Shown piece by piece: positions 7,982 to 16,330 of a stretch of DNA of 64,000 bases. The stretch's first letter is position 1. Each line of letters starts with the position of its first letter. The position numbers were made by a program, and so were the translations under genes. The stretch covers positions 1 to 64,000 of the forward strand of contig JALNYY010000006.1 in assembly GCA_023229605.1 (NCBI GenBank). Reading direction: 5' to 3'. This stretch comes from Methylobacter sp. GTDB lineage: Bacteria; Pseudomonadota; Gammaproteobacteria; Methylococcales; Methylomonadaceae. The notes below the pieces were generated by a model that was given only the letters and a program-made list of their open reading frames with translations, made no database searches and had not been told where the DNA came from.

Positions 7982-9019
7982 TCAGCGGAACATATCCTTA
8001 TTAACGGCTTTCTCCATAGCCATTTTTGCAGTAATTATGCCTTTATCAACCAGTTCCTTCATATTCTGGTCCAGCGTCTGCATGCCGTCCTTGCGTCCGG
8101 TTTGAATCGCGGAATACATTTGCGCCACTTTGGCTTCGCGGATCAGGTTCCTGATGGCCGATGTGCCGACCATGATTTCATGCGCGGCAACACGGCCGCC
8201 GCCGATTCTCTTCAGCAACGTTTGGGATATGACCGCCTGCAACGATTCGGAAAGCATGGCCCGGATCATGTCTTTTTCCGCGGCGGGAAATACGTCGATA
8301 ATACGGTCGATGGTTTTAGCGGCGGAGGTCGTATGCAGCGTGCCGAACACAAGGTGGCCGGTTTCCGCCGCCGTCATCGCCAGCCGGATGGTTTCCAGGT
8401 CGCGCATTTCGCCGACCAGGATAATATCGGGATCTTCCCGCAGCGCCGACCGCAACGCTTCGTTAAAACCGTGGGTGTCGCGATGGACTTCCCGTTGGTT
8501 GATCAACGATTTTTGGCTCTCATGAACAAACTCGATAGGGTCTTCGACGGTCAGGATGTGCGCGTAATCGTTGCAGTTGATATGGTTGATCATCGCCGCC
8601 AGTGTCGTTGATTTGCCCGAGCCGGTAGGGCCGGTCACCAGAACCAGGCCGCGCGGTTTTTGGCATAGTTCCTCAAAAAACCTGGGCGCCTTCAAGTCTT
8701 CAAGGCTCAATATTTTCGATGGAATAGTCCTGAATACAGCGGCCGCGCCGCGCTCCTGGTTAAACGCGTTAACACGGAAGCGGGCGACGCCCGGCAATTC
8801 AAACGAAAAATCGGTTTCCAAAAACTCCTCGTAATCTTTGCGTTGCTTGTCGTTCATAATGTCATAAATCAGCGCATGCACTTCCTTATGATCCAATGCG
8901 GGAATGTTGATGCGCCGAATATCGCCGTCAACCCTGATCATAGGCGGGAGTCCCGCCGACAAATGTAAATCCGACGCTTTGTTTTTGGCTGAGAAAGCCA
9001 GTAATTCGGCAATATCCAT
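7982..9019 (-). CDS. pilT: Type IV pilus retraction ATPase PilT
   Basis: This 345-residue protein starts MDIAELLAFSAKNKASDLHL, as PilT does, and carries the secretion-ATPase motifs in order: Walker A GPTGSGKST (about residues 133-141), the Asp box with TVEDPIE, Walker B ILVGEMRD with the catalytic Glu, and the His box GHLVFGTLHTTSA. The motor hexamer at the inner membrane depolymerises type IV pili for twitching. The C-terminal region lacks the extension typical of PilU, so PilT is preferred. It is divergent from yggS, a neighbour pair common in gammaproteobacteria, with a palindromic repeat between them. Confidence 0.93.
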   Translation of the reverse strand: MDIAELLAFSAKNKASDLHLSAGLPPMIRVDGDIRRINIPALDHKEVHALIYDIMNDKQRKDYEEFLETDFSFELPGVARFRVNAFNQERGAAAVFRTIPSKILSLEDLKAPRFFEELCQKPRGLVLVTGPTGSGKSTTLAAMINHINCNDYAHILTVEDPIEFVHESQKSLINQREVHRDTHGFNEALRSALREDPDIILVGEMRDLETIRLAMTAAETGHLVFGTLHTTSAAKTIDRIIDVFPAAEKDMIRAMLSESLQAVISQTLLKRIGGGRVAAHEIMVGTSAIRNLIREAKVAQMYSAIQTGRKDGMQTLDQNMKELVDKGIITAKMAMEKAVNKDMFR

Positions 9020-9126
9020 AACATCCTCGTGAAGACAAAAATAAAATCGTTTTTATACCATAGTTCATCTTTTTGTTTTTTGAATGTTGCCGTTGTGTTA
9101 GTTTTTCATGAAAACCATTGTCTAAT

Positions 9127-9247
9127 GGGAGCCTCGAAAAACCTGTTCCGTTCATGCTTCGACAAGCTCAGCACGAACGGAACAGGTTGGTTTTCCTAGA
9201 ACCGTTCGTATTGAGCTTGTCGAAATGCGAGGTTTTTCGAGGTTCCC
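9127..9247. repeat. Composite palindromic repeat (REP-like), copy 1
   Basis: An outer inverted repeat (GGGAGCCTCGAAAAACCT against AGGTTTTTCGAGGTTCCC, one mismatch) encloses an inner palindrome, CCTGTTCCGTTC paired with GAACGGAACAGG around a core reading CTTCGACAAGCTCAGCACG, followed by a second inverted copy of that core. The same core recurs near 28880-28940, 29290-29320 and 56460-56515, so it is a dispersed genomic element. It lies between the divergent pilT and yggS genes. Confidence 0.8.
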
Positions 9248-9278
9248 TAATTGATAACTAACTGACCACGGGTAAGCA

Positions 9279-9962
9279 ATGACCACGATAACGCAAAGAT
9301 TCAGACAAATACGTTCCCAAATCAGCACTGCGGAAACCGCCTTTAATCGCCGGCCCGGTTCCGTGCTGTTATTGGCCGTCAGCAAAACCAAGCCCGCCGA
9401 AGATATTGCCGCCGCCTATCAATCGGGGCAGCGCCATTTCGGCGAAAATTATTTGCAGGAAGCATTAGGCAAACAACAGGAATTGGGCGCCTATGATATT
9501 ACCTGGCACTTTATCGGCCCGATACAATCCAATAAAACCAAGGCGCTGGCGACGCATTTCGACTGGGTACACAGCGTGGACAGCTTGAAAATAGCCCGGC
9601 GGCTGAGCGAGCAGCGCCCGGCCCATTTGCCGCCGCTGAATATTTGCCTGCAAGTCAACATCAGCGATGAGCAAAGCAAATCCGGCATTACCCTGGACGA
9701 GTTGCCGGAGCTGTGCGAACAGGTCGTAAAACTGCCCAACCTGAAGCTGCGCGGCGTAATGGCGATTCCGGCCCCGCAACAGGATTTTGAGCAACAACGC
9801 CGCCCTTATAAAGCGCTGTACCAGGCCGTTGCAAAGCTGGGGCGGCCCGAGTTGGATACTTTTTCGTTCGGCATGACCGGGGATTTACAAGCCGCGATAG
9901 CCGAAGGCTCGACTATCGTCAGAATCGGCACCGCATTGTTTGGCGAGCGGAATTACGGCTGA
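9279..9962 (+). CDS. yggS: YggS family pyridoxal-phosphate homeostasis protein
   Basis: This 227-residue protein shows the YggS/PLPBP pattern: LLAVSKTKP with the PLP-binding lysine (about residue 35), FGENYLQEA, WHFIGPIQSNKTK, LQVNISDEQSKSG, LRGVMAIP and SFGMTGDLQAAIAEGSTIVRIGT cut into its usual blocks. It binds PLP without known catalysis and keeps vitamin B6 and some amino-acid pools balanced. It is divergent from pilT. No proC follows, although that is its frequent partner. Confidence 0.93.
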   Translation: MTTITQRFRQIRSQISTAETAFNRRPGSVLLLAVSKTKPAEDIAAAYQSGQRHFGENYLQEALGKQQELGAYDITWHFIGPIQSNKTKALATHFDWVHSVDSLKIARRLSEQRPAHLPPLNICLQVNISDEQSKSGITLDELPELCEQVVKLPNLKLRGVMAIPAPQQDFEQQRRPYKALYQAVAKLGRPELDTFSFGMTGDLQAAIAEGSTIVRIGTALFGERNYG

Positions 9963-10198
9963 CAAAAGCTTTTTGCTGCGCGGAGATTAACCGGCCACTA
10001 CGGTTTAAGAGGGTTAAGCGAACGAGATATGCCGTCATCGATTCATTTTCAGCTTTGGCTTACATACGCCTACCCTTTTTTGCGCCACAATTGCGCCGTG
10101 CCGAATCCGGCGGGCGGGGGCACCTGCCACGGTAGGATAAACCTGAAATCGGCGAAAAAGGCAATAACTCTTGTAACGAACGGCTAACGGAGAAAATC

Positions 10199-11641
10199 AT
10201 GGAAAATCTTGGCGGAAAAATCGAACATGTCGTGGTGTTGATGATGGAAAATCGCTCCTTCGACAGCATACTCGGGCAGCTTTATCCAGAAAATCCCGGA
10301 TTCGACGGACTTACCGGAAATGAAACCAACCCGAACTACGGCAAGGGCGACGTCAAGGTGTGGAACAGCGGAAATGTCGACCCGGAATCCATGTCGATTC
10401 CCGACCCGGACCCCGGCGAACTGTGGAAAGACATCAACATGCAGCTCTTCGGGCTCGACGGCAAACCCGGCAGCGAAACCCCGGCGATGAACGGTTTCGT
10501 CAACAACTATGTCAGGCAAACTGCAGAAGCTCCCGGAAACTATTCGCCGGAATCAATCATGCATTACTACACGCCGGAGCAGCTTCCGGTCATCAGCACT
10601 CTGGCGAAGGAATTCGCCGTGTGCGACAGCTGGTTCGCCTCCGCGCCCTGCCAGACGTGGCCGAACCGATTCTTCCTGCATTGCTCCACTGCGGAGGGAT
10701 ATGAAAACAATTCGCCGGCGCATTTCCCTTACCTGATGGAGACGGTTTTCAACCGTTTCAGCAATCCTGACTCATGGAAAATCTATTTCCACGATTTCCC
10801 CCAGACTCTGACCCTCACCCGTTTGTGGCCGCATATAGAGCGGTTCAGGCTTTTCGAGACGGAATTTGCGAAGGACGCAGCGGCGGGCAAATTACCTGCC
10901 TATACTTTTATCGAGCCGCGCTATTTTCCGGACGTGAAATTGCCCAACGATCAGCATCCCCCGCACCATGTGGGAATGGGCGAGGATCTGATAGCCGATG
11001 TCTACAATGCGTTGAGAAGCGCGCCGACTTGGGAAAAGACATTGCTGGTCATCATTTACGATGAGCACGGAGGAATTTACGACCATGTCCCGCCGCCAAA
11101 AGCCGTACCTCCAGACAACAGCCATTCCCAGCCGTTCGGCTTCGACCGCTACGGGGTTCGGGTTCCGGCGGTGCTTGTCTCCCCCTATATCAAGGCCGGA
11201 ACCATCCTGAAGACGCCGGCAGGGTCATCCTGTCCTTTCGACCATACATCGGTTATCGCTACCCTCAGGAAATGCTTCTCTCTCGGCGCACCGATCAGCC
11301 ATCGCGACGCTGTCGCCCCTGATCTCGAATGCGTGCTGAACCTCGACACCCCGAGTAATCCCGGTCCTGAAAAAATCGTACCCAGACCTTACGAAATCAG
11401 CCCCGACAAACTCGAAAAAGCATTGAATGCGCCCCTGAACGACTTCCAGAAGGCGATGCATGAAGCGGCCGCCCATCTTCCCATTCGCGGTGGAGGAAGC
11501 ATTCTCGAAGACATCGAGAACCATGCCGAAAACCTGGTGAGGGGGATCATGCCTGGTGTTCCCGATCACAGAACCGCCGCCGCTGCGACGCCATTCATCA
11601 AAGAAAAATTGCGCGGGTTTTTGGGCCATGTCGTCAAGTAA
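10199..11641 (+). CDS. Phosphoesterase family protein (phospholipase C / acid phosphatase type)
   Basis: This 480-residue protein opens with IEHVVVLMMENRSFDSILG, the metal-binding N-terminal signature of the bacterial phosphoesterase family (phospholipase C, AcpA). Later family blocks include FAVCDSWFASAPCQTWPNR, TFIEPRY, LLVIIYDEHGGIYDHV and FGFDRYGVRVPAVLVSPYI. The enzymes hydrolyse phosphate mono- or diesters using bound metals. I see no signal peptide, unlike the secreted pathogen enzymes, so it may be cytoplasmic or exported otherwise. A GGAG sits before the ATG. The next gene begins about 100 bp later on the same strand and may be cotranscribed. The substrate cannot be told. Confidence 0.85.
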   Translation: MENLGGKIEHVVVLMMENRSFDSILGQLYPENPGFDGLTGNETNPNYGKGDVKVWNSGNVDPESMSIPDPDPGELWKDINMQLFGLDGKPGSETPAMNGFVNNYVRQTAEAPGNYSPESIMHYYTPEQLPVISTLAKEFAVCDSWFASAPCQTWPNRFFLHCSTAEGYENNSPAHFPYLMETVFNRFSNPDSWKIYFHDFPQTLTLTRLWPHIERFRLFETEFAKDAAAGKLPAYTFIEPRYFPDVKLPNDQHPPHHVGMGEDLIADVYNALRSAPTWEKTLLVIIYDEHGGIYDHVPPPKAVPPDNSHSQPFGFDRYGVRVPAVLVSPYIKAGTILKTPAGSSCPFDHTSVIATLRKCFSLGAPISHRDAVAPDLECVLNLDTPSNPGPEKIVPRPYEISPDKLEKALNAPLNDFQKAMHEAAAHLPIRGGGSILEDIENHAENLVRGIMPGVPDHRTAAAATPFIKEKLRGFLGHVVK

Positions 11642-11740
11642 TCGGTATTTTTTACCCGGTGACATGACCAAAAAACATTCAAACCGATAGGTCAATAGCC
11701 TGGGCCAAGTCCCTGGAAAAAATAAAAAAAGGAGGAATCC

Positions 11741-12571
11741 ATGTTTAACAGCACCACCCTGGAAGTCGCAATCGGGCTAGTCTTTTGTTACGCTTCTGTC
11801 GCTCTTATCGTCAGCTCCGTCAACGAAGCCATTGCATCAATCTTTAAGTTGCGTGCTAACACGCTGTTGGAGGGAATCAAATCCCTGCTCAACGACCCAA
11901 AGTTTAACGGGCTTGCGCTCAATGTGTACAACCACGGCTTGGTGAGCCATTTAGGTCAGGGAGATGCTAAGAGTGCACAAGACCTTGACAATAAACCCTC
12001 TTATATCGATCCCAAGCATTTCGCTATCGCCCTTATAGACAGCATACAGACCAAAGCCGGCGATGTCGTACAACTGGGCAAGGATATAGATGCAATCCAA
12101 GATCCCAAATTGAAACAGCTGTTGCAGGGAATATACACGCGAGCCTCGGGAATCGACGCTGTCTATACCGAGTTGGCGGCCTGGTTCGACGCTGGAATGG
12201 ACCGGCTGTCGGGCAACTATAAGCGCCGCTCCCAACTTTATTGCTTCATAATCGCGTTGGTAATTGCAGTCCTGTTCAACATCGATACTTTTCATCTGTT
12301 CACGACGCTTTGGCAGCATCCCTCCATTGCTGCGGAAATCGGCGCGCCGGTCCAACCGACAGATATTCCATGGGATGCCTTAATGGCCTTGCCTGTCGGC
12401 TGGCCGGACGGCGCACTCTCAATAAGCGGCGTTCAATTTTTGGGCTGGCTGGTCACCGCATCGGCAACGTTTTTCGGAGCGCCGTTTTGGTTCGACCTTT
12501 TGCAGAAACTGGTTAACCTGCGGGGCGCCGGAAACAAACCGGTAGTCGCAGGAAAGCAAACTTCCCGGTAG
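11741..12571 (+). CDS. Membrane protein of unknown function
   Basis: This 276-residue protein has one N-terminal membrane segment (about residues 6-28), a soluble helical middle of 130 residues, and two or three C-terminal membrane segments (about 167-186 and 225-260). The phrase WFDAGMDRLSGNYKRRSQ just before the second membrane segment looks like a conserved element of a hypothetical-protein family I have seen but cannot name. An AAAGGAGG precedes the ATG. It follows the phosphoesterase gene and could be cotranscribed. No function is assigned. Confidence 0.7.
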   Translation: MFNSTTLEVAIGLVFCYASVALIVSSVNEAIASIFKLRANTLLEGIKSLLNDPKFNGLALNVYNHGLVSHLGQGDAKSAQDLDNKPSYIDPKHFAIALIDSIQTKAGDVVQLGKDIDAIQDPKLKQLLQGIYTRASGIDAVYTELAAWFDAGMDRLSGNYKRRSQLYCFIIALVIAVLFNIDTFHLFTTLWQHPSIAAEIGAPVQPTDIPWDALMALPVGWPDGALSISGVQFLGWLVTASATFFGAPFWFDLLQKLVNLRGAGNKPVVAGKQTSR

Positions 12572-12612
12572 AATCCGTTCAGAAACCAAAATTCAAACAA
12601 AAGGGTAAAGTG

Positions 12613-13245
12613 ATGTCTTATACGAAAACAATCGGCAAAGCGGTCATCGCATTGATGCTGGCGCTGAGCCTTCCGGCTTATGCAGACGGCCAGCCGGGGA
12701 AGTTCGATTATTACCTGCTGACCCTTTCCTGGTCGCCTGAGCATTGCGCGGAAGTGCCGGGCGACAAGATCCAGTGCGAGGGGGAAAAACATTACGGCTT
12801 CGTCGTGCATGGATTATGGCCGCAATACAATAAAGGCTACCCCGATTCCTGCTCCACGACCCCTGCCGTTCCCGAAGCGGTCGTGCAGGAAATGCTCCCC
12901 GTCATGCCCAGCGAAAAACTGATCCGGCACGAATGGGAAAAGCACGGCACATGCAGCGGCGAAAAAGTCGGCGATTATTTCAACCTGATCAGGAACACTT
13001 TCCAGACTATAAAAATCCCGGATGCTTACGCTAACCCGAGCCATCAGATCAATACCTCGGCCGCCAGCATCCGGCAACAGTTTCTGGAGGCAAATCCAAA
13101 CTTGCATCTGGCCGTTGCCTGCAAAGGCGAATATCTGCAAGAAGTTCGTCTCTGTTTCGACAAAGAAATGCGTCCCACGGCATGCAGCTCCGGCGTCAGG
13201 GACTATTGCCCAGCTTCGGACGTAATCATGCGTCCGGCTAAATAA
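12613..13245 (+). CDS. Ribonuclease T2 family protein, secreted
   Basis: A 210-residue protein with an N-terminal signal peptide ending near AYADG. Both catalytic segments of RNase T2 are intact: CAS I FVVHGLWPQY and CAS II RHEWEKHGTCSG, with both catalytic histidines. FDYYLLTLSWSPEHC is the usual first strand. These enzymes cleave RNA through 2',3'-cyclic phosphates in the periplasm or outside the cell (as E. coli RNase I does). I choose the ATG at 12613 over the GTG one codon earlier because of the AAGGGTAAAG spacing. Confidence 0.92.
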   Translation: MSYTKTIGKAVIALMLALSLPAYADGQPGKFDYYLLTLSWSPEHCAEVPGDKIQCEGEKHYGFVVHGLWPQYNKGYPDSCSTTPAVPEAVVQEMLPVMPSEKLIRHEWEKHGTCSGEKVGDYFNLIRNTFQTIKIPDAYANPSHQINTSAASIRQQFLEANPNLHLAVACKGEYLQEVRLCFDKEMRPTACSSGVRDYCPASDVIMRPAK

Positions 13246-13268
13246 CTGCCAAGAGCAAGGGGACTGGC

Positions 13269-13361
13269 ATGAAAGCGAAGAAAATAATGATCGTGCGCCA
13301 CGCCGAAAAACCGGCCGAATCCGGTGCGCCATTCGGGGTGGACATCAACGGCAACCGGGTC
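13269..13361 (+). pseudogene. Histidine phosphatase family gene, N-terminal remnant
   Basis: The frame starts MKAKKIMIVRHAEKPAES with the RHAEKP signature of histidine phosphatases (phosphoglycerate mutase-like), then continues GVDINGN and loses similarity after about 30 codons. It reads on to a stop at 13499 without family resemblance. Full members run to about 200 residues, so this is a truncated stump, joined at about 13360 to unrelated sequence. A good ribosome-binding site survives. Confidence 0.7.
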
Positions 13362-13391
13362 GCCTTTTCTTTGGTTACTTTCTTTTCGACT

Positions 13392-14299
13392 TGTATGGCG
13401 CTTGCTCGATCAGGTCAGGACTATGCTGGAGCGTCGCTGTATCCCGGTCAGCTTCATGTTGCCTGCCGACAAGCAACCGCCGCTGTCCCGCATCCGTGAA
13501 AATGCCGACTTGCTGGATGCGATCAGGCGCTCGCCTAAACCCTTAAGCAAGGCCGGCGACTGGCTGCGCCTGGACGACACCTACGGCGACGCGCCCAACC
13601 AGCAAACCCTGGAATTCCTTTATGAAGTGTTCGCCGAACAACGCCGCGAACGCTGTTTGGGGCAAGGCGTTTTCTTGAGCACCGCGCATTCGGTCAAAGG
13701 CATGGAGTTTGCGCATCCGGCGATCATCGACGGCGGCTGGGCGGCACAGGCTACCGAAGAGCAGCGGCGATTGTTTTTATGTCGCGATGACCCGCGCCAA
13801 GGAAACCTTATGCCTGATGCAGCGGCAAGACCGGCGCAACCCGTTTTCGGCTGAAACCACCGGCGATCACCTTTTGGCAAGGACGGTCGATCCGCCGCCG
13901 CAAAGCCGGCCGCTAACCAGGCAATACGCCATTCTGGACATGAAGGATATAGACCTCGGTTATGCCGGAAGTTTCGACGCATCCCATCCGATCCATCGGC
14001 AGCTTGCCCGGCTGGACGCCGGCTTCCAACTAAACGTGGAACAGAGCAACGGCAAGGTGGTGCTAAAAGATGGCGACAGGCCAGTCGCCGTGTTGTCGAA
14101 ACAGGCCGCCCGGCTTTGGTCGGCTAAAACCGACTTCATTGAATCGGCGACGGTATTGGCCATGATCAGGCGCTATCGGGATGACAGCGAAGATAGCTAT
14201 CAGTCGCGGTGCAAAGCGGAGCAATGGGAGCTGCCGCTGGTTGAGATTGTTTTTGACGACAGCCCCATAAAACAGCGTTTTCCTGAGAGTTTTTGTTAG
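13392..14299 (+). pseudogene. UvrD-type helicase gene, C-terminal remnant with frameshift
   Basis: Two frames together read as the C-terminal end of a superfamily I helicase. The first contains GVFLSTAHSVKGMEF and EEQRRLF (helicase motifs V and VI region). The second takes up with YVAMTRAKETLCLM and runs to a stop at 14299. The change of frame falls in a run of five T at 13774-13778; four T would restore one reading frame. The N-terminal ATPase half is missing. The long region after motif VI resembles the tails of large RecQ/UvrD-like helicases, which is only a memory-based comparison. Confidence 0.75.
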
Positions 14300-14326
14300 T
14301 GAGTTATTGGCAACGCTGCAGTTGGG

Positions 14327-14473
14327 CAAACGTCCTGCATCGAACAGGTTAATCGGGCAATCACTCAAATGGACGATGCGGCCCGGCAAAATGCGGCCTT
14401 AGTGGAACAGCCGCAGCTGCCGGGTACAGTGGCGAATTTTCAATTGCAGGTTGGTTTAAGTAGGCTAAGATAG
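14327..14473 (+). pseudogene. Methyl-accepting chemotaxis protein, C-terminal remnant
   Basis: The frame reads IEQVNRAITQMDDAARQNAA, the well-conserved C-terminal end of the MCP signalling domain, then LVEQ and a short tail to a stop at 14471-14473. There is no start and no upstream receptor; the preceding bases in frame hold a stop at 14300. It directly follows the helicase remnant, so three unrelated gene ends are stacked within about 1.2 kb. Confidence 0.8.
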
Positions 14474-14512
14474 CGCTTTTTATACAGCGATCTTATTTGA
14501 AAGGAGGATACT

Positions 14513-14896
14513 ATGCCGTCATGGCTAATTTTTGTGATTATCGGTATTTTCGGCGGCATCTCGGCGGGCCTTTTCGGTATCGGCGGCGGAATCGTCATCG
14601 TACCGGCGCTTATCTACTGGGCCGGTTTCTCCCAGCACATGGCAACCGGAACGACGCTTGCGCTGCTGCTCCCGCCGGTCGGTCTCGCCGCCGCATTCGA
14701 ATATTACCGGCATGGAAACGTAGATATTAAGGCCGCCGTTATTCTGGCCGCGACCATGTTCCTCGGTTCGTGGATAGGCGCTTACTTCGCGAATCAAATG
14801 GCGGGGTCGCAGCTTCGGCTTATCTTCGGCTTGTTTGTTTGCGGTCTTGGCGTGTACCTGGTCTATGGCGCTTGCAAGCGGCTTGGGTGGATTTGA
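14513..14896 (+). CDS. Short TauE/SafE family membrane protein
   Basis: A 127-residue protein with four membrane segments and one copy of the family motif (AGLFGIGGGIVIVPALI). It is half the length of the usual two-repeat TauE/SafE protein, so it would need to dimerise. It has an excellent AAAGGAGG ribosome-binding site and ends cleanly, so it is probably an intact single-repeat form rather than a fragment. It is related to, but not a copy of, the gene at 7109-7900. The substrate is unknown. Confidence 0.8.
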   Translation: MPSWLIFVIIGIFGGISAGLFGIGGGIVIVPALIYWAGFSQHMATGTTLALLLPPVGLAAAFEYYRHGNVDIKAAVILAATMFLGSWIGAYFANQMAGSQLRLIFGLFVCGLGVYLVYGACKRLGWI

Positions 14897-14977
14897 ATGC
14901 TGCCAGCGACGCCTTGTCATGTACGTTAGACGTGTTGCTGATTTAGCCTCAAGAAGAGGCCGTGCTAAACTTCCGTC

Positions 14978-15166
14978 ATGAAAGTTAAAGATCTTATCGA
15001 CTTGATTGAGTCGGATGGCTGGCAGCTGGTGCGGCAAAGAGGAAGCCATCGTCAGTTCCATCATTCCATCAAATCCGGTACGGTCACAATTGCTGGCAAG
15101 CCCAGCGTAGATGTCCCGCCCGGAACGCTTATCAGTGTTCTGAAACAATCGGGTCTCAAGCAGTAG
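14978..15166 (+). CDS. hicA: HicA-type mRNA interferase toxin
   Basis: A 62-residue protein with the HicA double-stranded RNA-binding-like fold pattern: KVKDLIDLIESDGW, then RQRGSHRQFHH with the catalytic histidine, and a C-terminal PPGTLISVLKQSGL. HicA cleaves mRNA and is blocked by HicB. The partner follows 8 bp later. Both genes lie in a stretch littered with gene remnants, as is usual for mobile toxin-antitoxin pairs. Confidence 0.93.
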   Translation: MKVKDLIDLIESDGWQLVRQRGSHRQFHHSIKSGTVTIAGKPSVDVPPGTLISVLKQSGLKQ

Positions 15167-15174
15167 AGGTTTAT

Positions 15175-15387
15175 ATGCGTTATATGGTTGTCATTGAAGA
15201 AGGTCCAACAAGTTTTGGCGCCTATGTCCCCGATCTTCCTGGCTGTGTAGCCGTAGGAGAGTCATCAGAAGAGGCGCTGCAACTTATCCAGGAAGCTATC
15301 GAATTTCACATTGAGGGGCTTAAAGAAGAAGGACAATCCATTCCGATGCCGCATTCTTCAAGTTCGTTCGTTGAGGTTCATGCCTGA
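15175..15387 (+). CDS. hicB: HicB-type antitoxin
   Basis: A 70-residue protein with the HicB partial RNase H fold: YMVVIEEGPTSFGAYVPDLPG, here given in its family order as strand, FGAYVPDLPGC, GESSEEAL and IEFHIEGLKEEG. It neutralises HicA. It lacks the C-terminal DNA-binding extension present in longer HicB proteins, so autoregulation may need another factor or a dimer surface. It lies 8 bp after hicA in one operon. Confidence 0.92.
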   Translation: MRYMVVIEEGPTSFGAYVPDLPGCVAVGESSEEALQLIQEAIEFHIEGLKEEGQSIPMPHSSSSFVEVHA

Positions 15388-15537
15388 CATTGGGCTCATC
15401 GGACCGCTGCTTATATTCCTTCATATTCGAGTAGCTCGTGGAATACGGGATGATCGGAGTCGCGAAGCCCCGGATTCCGCAAGCTACATCCAGGCTACTT
15501 GCTTAATATTACGTTAAACATTACAGAACAAACGCGT

Positions 15538-16248
15538 ATGAGCGAAGTAAATAACCTACCCAAATGGATTCCTGTTGCAGCAGCCGTTACAACCTTATCT
15601 GTTCCATTTTTATACATATTTGGATACGCATTCGACCAAGGTTATCTTCATGTCTATGGATTAAGTAACGAATTCTTTGCTCGATCACATCAAGAATACT
15701 TAGCATTTTCGTTTTTTGCTTGCGTATTCCTCGCCACGACGACACTTGAGCTTTTCACAAACAACCCTCTGTCACTCATTATTTTTGCGTTAATCATTGG
15801 GGGCATTGTATTGGCAGCAGTAATCACATACAAACATCGTATTGATGAGCGACTACTTAACAAATCGACATTCATAAAAGAACATCGGTGGTTCGACTAT
15901 ATTTTCTTTCCCTTCATACTTTCATCTTTTTCAATTGTCGCACTATTCATGCTAATTGCTGCAATTTCAGCAATCTTATGTATTCCAGCTATCGCCTATT
16001 TCGAAGGCAAAAACATAGCAGAAAAGGAAATTATTAACGCCAAAATATGCATATATTCCAATACGCCAACAGAAGAATGTATTTTTCTCCTTGAAGATGG
16101 CAAGCCCATTGCGTCTGGGAAACTTGTAGCACGCAGCCCATCTCATATTGCATTATTCAACCAAGGGAAAACAACCATCTACCCGGTAAAAGAACAGCTC
16201 GTTGAAGTTGTCCCACCTTCAACAAAGCCTAAGGGAGAGGCACCATAA
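15538..16248 (+). CDS. Membrane protein of unknown function, AT-rich
   Basis: From the ATG at 15538 the protein has 236 residues starting MSEVNNLPKW. It has about four membrane segments (residues 12-30, 57-77, 82-103, 133-158) followed by a soluble C-terminal domain of some 75 residues with two cysteines (KICIYSNTPTEECIFLL). It resembles no family I can name. It is clearly AT-richer than its neighbours and lies next to hicAB, so it was probably acquired by transfer. An in-frame earlier ATG at 15499 is possible but lacks a better ribosome-binding site. Confidence 0.6.
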   Translation: MSEVNNLPKWIPVAAAVTTLSVPFLYIFGYAFDQGYLHVYGLSNEFFARSHQEYLAFSFFACVFLATTTLELFTNNPLSLIIFALIIGGIVLAAVITYKHRIDERLLNKSTFIKEHRWFDYIFFPFILSSFSIVALFMLIAAISAILCIPAIAYFEGKNIAEKEIINAKICIYSNTPTEECIFLLEDGKPIASGKLVARSPSHIALFNQGKTTIYPVKEQLVEVVPPSTKPKGEAP

Positions 16249-16330
16249 ATCCAACAGTCGCGTAGGTCGAACAACAGCTTTTCGTTGCCCAACATTTCAG
16301 CATCCTGTGGTGGGAAAATCCGTCGCCATA

